Below are positions 7,414-11,390 of a stretch of DNA of 11,390 nt, one piece after another. A model generated the notes under the pieces. The model worked only from the letters and a program-made list of their open reading frames with translations, did no database searches and was not told the DNA's origin. The stretch lies in the NCBI GenBank assembly GCA_031263875.1, contig JAISEX010000220.1, positions 1 through 11,390 on the forward strand, written 5' to 3'. A program made the position numbers and the translations under genes. The stretch is from Eubacteriales Family XIII. Incertae Sedis bacterium. Its GTDB lineage: Bacteria; Bacillota; Clostridia; Peptostreptococcales; Anaerovoracaceae. Position 1 is the stretch's first letter. Every line of letters starts with the position of its first letter.

Positions 7414-7451
7414 GTTTCCCGCGAGGAAACTAATTCCCGAAAAGTTTCCTC
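7414..7451. promoter_or_regulatory. overlapping inverted repeats upstream of the transporter promoter
   Basis: gaggaaact (7423-7431) is perfectly complementary to agtttcctc (7443-7451) across 11 nt. The same ggaaac (7425-7430) can instead pair with gtttcc at 7414-7419 across 5 nt. Three copies of one 6-nt word thus alternate in orientation, so two stems exclude each other. The site is about 65-105 nt upstream of the predicted transcription start, which suits a DNA operator for a dimeric regulator. If transcription reads through from upstream, it could act as an RNA switch. No regulator can be named. Confidence 0.4.
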
Positions 7452-7573
7452 CGAGTTAATCATTTCCCGCACCAGAGACAGAAATTGCCGCCGTAATCGC
7501 GCGAAATATCTGATTTTTCATATAATTGTTTACTTTCGCGAAACGCGCAGCCCGTTTTCACGCTCCGCCCGCC

Positions 7574-10222
7574 CTAACCGAGCGCACCGGCAAGCCGATC
7601 CAGTTCGCCCGTGATCTCATCGCCCGTAAAGCAATACCGCATCTCTGTAAACCGCGACCGCAAAGCGCTGACCTCCTTCGCCACGTTCTTTCCATGCAAA
7701 ACGACGTCCGCGATCAGCCGCGCCGCCTGCTCAAATTCCGCCGCGCCGAAGCCGAAGCGCGTCATCTCGGAGACGCCGAACCGCAGCGCGCCCGAGGCCG
7801 TAAAGCCTTCCTCCTCCGGCGTCGCCTGATAGTTGGCGATAATATTACTGGCTTCCAGCTTTTCTGCGATTTCCGCGCCCGCCGCGTACCCGACCCGGAC
7901 GATGACCTGATGCGTCTCCGTATAGGAGATCCGCGGGTCGCCCACCACGTCGAGGCCCGCTTCCGCCAACGCGCGCGCGAAACTCTTGGCATTCTCGATA
8001 ACGTTCCGCTGGTAATCGTCACGAAAGGCGTTCATCTCATAGGCCGCCATCAAAAGGCCGAGCAGCGTGCCGAGATGGTGGTTGCTCACGCTGCCGGGAA
8101 AGACGCGGTTCTCGATCGTTTCCCACAGGTCGTGTTTCGCCTCGCCCTTCGCGTAATTGGCCGCGATAACGCCGCGCTGTGTGCCGAAGAAGGTCTTGTG
8201 CGTCGAACCCGTTACGATTTCCGCGCCCTCCGCAAAGGGATCCTGAAAATGCTGACCCACGAGGCCGAGGACGTGCGCCATATCGTACATAATGACGGTT
8301 TCGACGTTCAAATCGTCCACGATGCGGCGAATTTCCCGCACGGGTTCCCGGTGCAGCACCATGCTCTTGCCGAAGATAATCAGCTCCGGCCGGTATTTCT
8401 CGATAAGTTTCGCCGTTTCATCCACGTCAATGCGGAAATTGTTTTCCTTCAGGACGGGAAAATTGACGAGGGCCGCCTTCTCCGTGCGCGGATCGAGCGC
8501 GATATAATCGTGAAGCGCACCCATCGGCTGGGCGCTCAGATGCCCGCCGCGAATAATGTGATTGTTCAGCACGTAGCCGAGCCGTTTTGCCTCCGCCTTG
8601 CGGTTCGCCCGGTTCTTAAAATCCATCAGCGCGCTGTACACCGCCGTGTTCGCCATCTGCCCGCTCGTCACGCGCGTTTCCGCCTCACGGCAGCCGAGGT
8701 ACTTCTTGAATTCCTCCGTCAGCATCTGCTCGACCTGATGGATAAACTTCGTGCCCTGATCATAGAACACGTCGAAATCGTAAAATGATTTTATCTTCCG
8801 GTGTTCCGCGTAACGGAACGAGGGGTCGAGGATGGACAGCAGACGGGCCGCGCGCGAATGCGACTGTTCCGAGGGGATAAGGTTGATGCACTCGGTCTGC
8901 CGCCACAGATGGTTGGCGCGGCTCTCCCGTATCAGATTAAGCGCTTTTTGCCCGTAATCGGTAGCGCTGTCCGCCGGTTCCGCAGTCGTATCCGTGCCGG
9001 AGAGAATGACTCGCGAGTACGGCGGCGTGTCGCTGCGCAGATGATACTCGACGATAACGCCTTCCGTCATCTTGCCGCGAATGTCGATCTCGATCCGGTC
9101 GCCGGGCAAGAGATCTGAAGACACGAGCGCCAAGCCGATAAACCGCGTGTCCGTTTCCTCCGTAAAGACGGTTTCCAGCCCCGCGCCCGCCGTTTTGTAA
9201 TAGGGCACGGCGCTGCCGCTCGTCACCACGCCGGCTTCCTCGCCGTTTCGGAATACCTTGTAGCCGGCGCGCGGCACGCCCCGGCCGGTTATGGCAAACG
9301 GTCTGACAACGCGCGGCAGCGCGGAAACGTCACCCCCGCGGCGCGTAAATATCCGTTCAAAGGCCGCAAACTGCCGGCGCAGCGCGGCTTTGCCGACGAA
9401 ATCGCCCTTCGCCTCCGCAAAACTCACGGCAAACTTCGCCATCGGAATGGCGTAGATCGGGATCTCGTTGCCATCCGCGTCCGTGCCGAGCTCATGGCCA
9501 TAGAGCGGCAAACCGGCCTCAAGACGCAGCGTATCACGCGCGCCCAGACCGGCGGGCTTCGCGCCCAATTCGATAAGACGCCGCCACAGCGCGGGCGTAT
9601 CCTCCGCCTTCATAAACAGCTCGTAACCGATGGACTCGCCCGTATAGCCCGTCTTCGCGAGCCAGACCTCCCGGCCCTCCACATGAACGATGCCCAAGGC
9701 GTTCCGCACCGGTTCCGTCAAAACCGGTTCCTCCGTGACCGACAGCAGGATATCCTTCGCCGCCGACCCCTGAACGGAAAACATGCCGATTTCCAAAGAT
9801 TTATCGGTGAGCTGCGCGTCGAATTCCCCGATGGCCTCCGTCAGATAATCCAGATCCTGTTCCGCGTTCGCCGCGTTGACGACAAGCAGATAGCTGTCCT
9901 CGACAAAGCGGTAGAGATAGGCGTCGTCCCGCGCGCCGCCGTTCTCGTTCGGGATCAGCGTATACTGGGCTTCCCCCACGTCGAGCGCCTCCGCGTTGTT
10001 CGTCAGGACGCGCTGCAAAAACGCCACCGCCTCCGGGCCCGATACCACGAACCGCCCCATATGCGACGTGTCGAACAGTCCCGCCTTCCTTCGCGTATAA
10101 AGATGCTCCGCGAGAATGCCGTCCGGATACTGGACCGGCATATCATAGCCGCCGAAATCCACCATCCTGCCGCCCAACCGGCTATGTTCGCCGTGCAGCA
10201 CCGTCCGCTTTAAACCGTCCAT
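7574..10222 (-). CDS. gcvT-glyA: fusion of GcvT-like aminomethyltransferase and divergent SHMT-like PLP enzyme
   Basis: An 882-residue cytosolic protein with two folate enzymes in one chain. Residues 1 to about 405 match glycine-cleavage T-protein: MVDFGGYDMPVQY (20-32), catalytic Asp at D100 in GGARDD, KTGYTGE (190-196) and GARDTLRLEAGLPLYGHEL (227-245). A linker of about 406-423 leads to an SHMT-like fold-type I domain (424-882) with SGQMANTAVYSAL (520-532), GGHLS (559-563), YDMAHVLGLV (646-655; D647, H650), Schiff-base K676 in STHKT, VFPG (707-710) and R814 in LRFGVSEMTR. A plausible role is coupled flow of methylene-THF between glycine cleavage and glycine/serine interconversion, but no gcvP or gcvH gene is nearby. 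Several SHMT loops are altered, so the second activity may differ. The start at 10220-10222 is chosen because family similarity begins there and GGGAGAGG lies 7 nt upstream. An upstream in-frame ATG at 10306 would add 28 unrelated residues and precede the likely promoter. Confidence 0.88.
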   Translation of the reverse strand: MDGLKRTVLHGEHSRLGGRMVDFGGYDMPVQYPDGILAEHLYTRRKAGLFDTSHMGRFVVSGPEAVAFLQRVLTNNAEALDVGEAQYTLIPNENGGARDDAYLYRFVEDSYLLVVNAANAEQDLDYLTEAIGEFDAQLTDKSLEIGMFSVQGSAAKDILLSVTEEPVLTEPVRNALGIVHVEGREVWLAKTGYTGESIGYELFMKAEDTPALWRRLIELGAKPAGLGARDTLRLEAGLPLYGHELGTDADGNEIPIYAIPMAKFAVSFAEAKGDFVGKAALRRQFAAFERIFTRRGGDVSALPRVVRPFAITGRGVPRAGYKVFRNGEEAGVVTSGSAVPYYKTAGAGLETVFTEETDTRFIGLALVSSDLLPGDRIEIDIRGKMTEGVIVEYHLRSDTPPYSRVILSGTDTTAEPADSATDYGQKALNLIRESRANHLWRQTECINLIPSEQSHSRAARLLSILDPSFRYAEHRKIKSFYDFDVFYDQGTKFIHQVEQMLTEEFKKYLGCREAETRVTSGQMANTAVYSALMDFKNRANRKAEAKRLGYVLNNHIIRGGHLSAQPMGALHDYIALDPRTEKAALVNFPVLKENNFRIDVDETAKLIEKYRPELIIFGKSMVLHREPVREIRRIVDDLNVETVIMYDMAHVLGLVGQHFQDPFAEGAEIVTGSTHKTFFGTQRGVIAANYAKGEAKHDLWETIENRVFPGSVSNHHLGTLLGLLMAAYEMNAFRDDYQRNVIENAKSFARALAEAGLDVVGDPRISYTETHQVIVRVGYAAGAEIAEKLEASNIIANYQATPEEEGFTASGALRFGVSEMTRFGFGAAEFEQAARLIADVVLHGKNVAKEVSALRSRFTEMRYCFTGDEITGELDRLAGALG

Positions 10223-10229
10223 TCGCCTG

Positions 10230-10237
10230 CCTCTCCC
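10230..10237 (-). promoter_or_regulatory. ribosome binding site deciding the fusion gene start
   Basis: GGGAGAGG on the minus strand lies 7 nt upstream of the ATG at 10220-10222. It supports that start over the in-frame ATG at 10306. The adjacent cgcgcg/cgcgcg palindrome (10237-10249) shares its outermost base. Confidence 0.55.
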
Positions 10238-10274
10238 GCGCGCCGCGCGTACCAGGAAACCATTTCGCACGCTT

Positions 10275-10280
10275 ATTATA
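10275..10280 (-). promoter_or_regulatory. probable -10 element for the GcvT-SHMT gene
   Basis: A perfect TATAAT on the minus strand lies about 53 nt upstream of the chosen start codon, which would put transcription start near 10268. At 17-18 nt spacing no good -35 is seen (TATAAA or GTATAA), so the promoter call is tentative. Confidence 0.35.
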
Positions 10281-10423
10281 TACCCATATCCGCGGCGTTT
10301 ATACACGAAATTAAAACATCTTTTATATCTATTGAAAAAGATTTCCGTTCACGCTCTGTCCGCGCGAAATACCGGCGCTAAAATCAGCGGCGCCGAACGG
10401 CGACATCGTTCAGTTAAATATGA

Positions 10424-10514
10424 CGTAATTTTTCCCGGGCGCATGGGGCACGCAGGAACGATTTTGTGGGGTAACCTGCGTGGCAATTCTTTGCGCGAAG
10501 AATTGCCCTGTGCC
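10424..10514 (+). repeat. dispersed repeat copy 2 with cloverleaf-like palindromes
   Basis: The core at 10424-10451 matches copy 1 at 1318-1346, with the 15-nt word gggcgcatggggcac identical. The body folds into a branched shape. An outer ggcac (10447-10451) can pair with gtgcc (10510-10514). cacgcagg (10449-10456) pairs with cctgcgtg (10475-10482). ggcaattctt (10482-10491) pairs perfectly over 10 bp with aagaattgcc (10498-10507) around a 6-nt loop. The outer and second stems share bases and so compete. No U-run follows. The element lies at the step between G+C-rich and A+T-rich DNA. Confidence 0.55.
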
Positions 10515-10542
10515 GTCCCTAAACAAGCTATCTTAACGCCCG

Positions 10543-11390
10543 TTATGAGGAAATGAATCCAATTGGCGTCGCTTTCTTTTCGCCATATTTAAACAACCGA
10601 TTCCCTCTTTGGGTAAAATCATCGTATCGTCTTTTCATATCATCTGAAATAGACGTATTGGTATGATCAATAACTTTTTCTATAACTTCAGCGGTTATCA
10701 TTTCTAAATTATTTTCAACGGCTTCTCTCGCAGCTTCGTCACAAATATACTCTATGTCCGAACAACTCATACCTGCTGTTTTCTCACCTAATTTCGAGAA
10801 GTCAACATCATTTGCTAATGGCCGACCTTTCAGATAGAGCCGAAACAACTCAATCAGTGCTTTTTTATCGGGTGGTGGGACATAAATTATTTTATCTACT
10901 CTTCCTGTCCGTAATACCGCCTCGTCAATTTGCTCGGGGCAATTACTTGCCGCAATAACAATCACTTGATGCTCACCAATTTTGTTCAGCTGCATCAAAA
11001 ATTCATTGACCTCTTCGTGTTTATGGTCTGATGAACCTCCCAGAGATGTTCGCTTTGGCAAAACGCCGTCGATTTCGTCGATAAAGAGAACGCACGGTTT
11101 GTTTTGTTTCGCCCGCCTAAAAACTTCTCCGATTTTTTCAGTCGATCCATGGACATAAATTGAGGCGAAATCAGAATGCTTTGTTTCAATGAAACTCATC
11201 CCCAGTTCTTCGCCAAGTTTTCTCGCGATAAAGGTTTTCCCGCATCCCGGCGGTCCGAATAACAAAATGCCGTTGGGCGGCTTAATCTTAAATTTCTCGT
11301 ATTTTGCGGACTCTTTTAATGGTTTGATTACATCATTAAAAAGAGTTTTTTTCAATTCAGCCATTCCCGCGACTGAAGCAAATCCCGAAG
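10543..11390 (-). CDS. AAA family ATPase (CDC48/FtsH-like classical AAA domain), 5' end outside window
   Basis: The C-terminal 281 or so residues of a classical AAA ATPase. Counting from the internal Met at 11362-11364, it shows Walker A GPPGCGKT (37-44), Walker B CVLFIDEID (91-99), sensor 1 in VIVIAASN (134-141), arginine-finger pair R152/R155 in LRTGRVDK, and the sensor-2 helix GMSCSDIEYICDEAA. That Met is not the start: the frame is open to the window edge and reads GFASVAG before it, matching the FDDVAG motif that opens AAA domains. The protein ends shortly after the lid domain, without an attached protease. Such ATPases remodel or unfold partner proteins, and partners are often encoded next door, here outside the window. 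It is clearly A+T-richer than its neighbours, which suggests recent transfer. Its specific role is unknown. Confidence 0.9.
   Translation of the reverse strand, partial: SGFASVAGMAELKKTLFNDVIKPLKESAKYEKFKIKPPNGILLFGPPGCGKTFIARKLGEELGMSFIETKHSDFASIYVHGSTEKIGEVFRRAKQNKPCVLFIDEIDGVLPKRTSLGGSSDHKHEEVNEFLMQLNKIGEHQVIVIAASNCPEQIDEAVLRTGRVDKIIYVPPPDKKALIELFRLYLKGRPLANDVDFSKLGEKTAGMSCSDIEYICDEAAREAVENNLEMITAEVIEKVIDHTNTSISDDMKRRYDDFTQRGNRLFKYGEKKATPIGFISS

Larger units (their letters stand above)
7313..7573. other. leader and intergenic region before the peptide transporter operon
   Basis: This 261-bp gap separates the stop of the GcvT-SHMT gene from the permease start. It holds a probable minus-strand promoter near 7355-7384 and a nest of inverted repeats at 7414-7451. 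I found no convincing intrinsic terminator for the upstream gene: the only candidate stem just after its stop is a 4-bp cgcg pair without a U-run. No glycine riboswitch or T-box signature is visible. Local base composition is more A+T-rich than the flanking genes, as expected for regulatory DNA. Confidence 0.6.
10223..10542. other. intergenic region between AAA ATPase and GcvT-SHMT genes
   Basis: A 320-bp gap. Next to the ATPase stop lies a small palindrome, taacg/cgtta (10534-10545), then the hairpin-rich repeat copy (10424-10514), then about 110 bp of A+T-rich DNA with nothing recognisable, then a minus-strand -10 and the RBS of the fusion gene. A G+C-only palindrome (10237-10249) touches the first base of the RBS and could limit its access. 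No glycine riboswitch is present; the predicted leader, about 45 nt, is too short for one. Confidence 0.55.

Noticed and set aside
7432..7446. CodY-like box before the peptide transporter operon
   Set aside because: Only about 10 of 15 positions agree with the consensus, too weak to claim, although the context would fit.
7356..7463. 35-codon minus-strand ORF starting MINSEETFRELV in the transporter leader
   Set aside because: It has no good RBS, runs through the inverted repeats and overlaps the predicted promoter, so it is probably accidental.
7526..8788. 420-codon plus-strand open frame
   Set aside because: It is antisense to the SHMT-like half and is a by-product of G+C-rich codon structure. 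No motif or RBS supports it.
10223..10306. Extended start of the fusion protein at 10306
   Set aside because: The 28 extra residues do not resemble T-protein, and the likely -10 element (10275-10280) lies inside them. GGGAGAGG fits the start at 10222.
10223..10542. Glycine riboswitch ahead of the GcvT-SHMT gene
   Set aside because: No tandem aptamer pattern was seen, and the predicted leader is only about 45 nt.
10424..10545. Integron attC site downstream of the AAA gene
   Set aside because: The branched palindrome is suggestive, but the required core sites (GTTRRRY and its partner) are not present at its ends.
11362..11364. Translation start of the AAA ATPase at this Met
   Set aside because: The frame is open upstream to the window edge and encodes GFASVAG, part of the conserved AAA domain opening, so this Met is internal.

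Overview
The window is one stretch of a bacterial chromosome. Every convincing gene lies on the minus strand, so transcription runs from high to low coordinates. Sampled lines of the main part are about 60% G+C. The lipoprotein-type solute-binding protein, the complete peptide ABC importer, the M42 aminopeptidase and a glycine/serine one-carbon enzyme together suggest an anaerobic, peptide- and amino-acid-using bacterium, possibly from a high-G+C Clostridia-like or Synergistes-like lineage. That placement is an inference from gene content and was not tested by a search.

Layout in the direction of transcription: (1) 10543-11390 is the 3' part of a classical AAA ATPase gene that runs off the right edge. 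It is much more A+T-rich (about 40% G+C in sampled lines) than everything else and looks like a different compartment, perhaps an island. (2) 10223-10542 is intergenic. It holds a palindromic dispersed-repeat copy next to the composition break, then a probable promoter and RBS. (3) 7574-10222 is an 882-residue fusion of a T-protein (GcvT-like aminomethyltransferase) with a divergent serine hydroxymethyltransferase-like PLP enzyme. (4) 7313-7573 is a leader region with a probable promoter and a nested set of inverted repeats. (5) 1870-7312 is a tightly packed oligopeptide/dipeptide ABC importer operon in the order permease B, permease C, ATPase D, ATPase F, lipoprotein binding protein. (6) 1238-1869 is a 632-bp gap with a possible 45-codon small gene, a second copy of the dispersed repeat and several hairpins. 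(7) 170-1237 is an M42 metallo-aminopeptidase. (8) 1-169 is a hairpin-dense non-coding tail.

Functionally, the importer would bring in short peptides. The M42 peptidase would hydrolyse peptides in the cytosol. The GcvT-SHMT fusion would connect glycine and serine through methylenetetrahydrofolate. The most unusual items are the two-domain folate enzyme with an altered SHMT active-site region, and the palindromic repeats, one copy of which sits at the G+C break next to the AAA ATPase. I see no clear sign of a complete novel multi-gene system. If one exists, the A+T-rich AAA ATPase at the right edge is the likeliest entry point, and its partners would lie outside the window.
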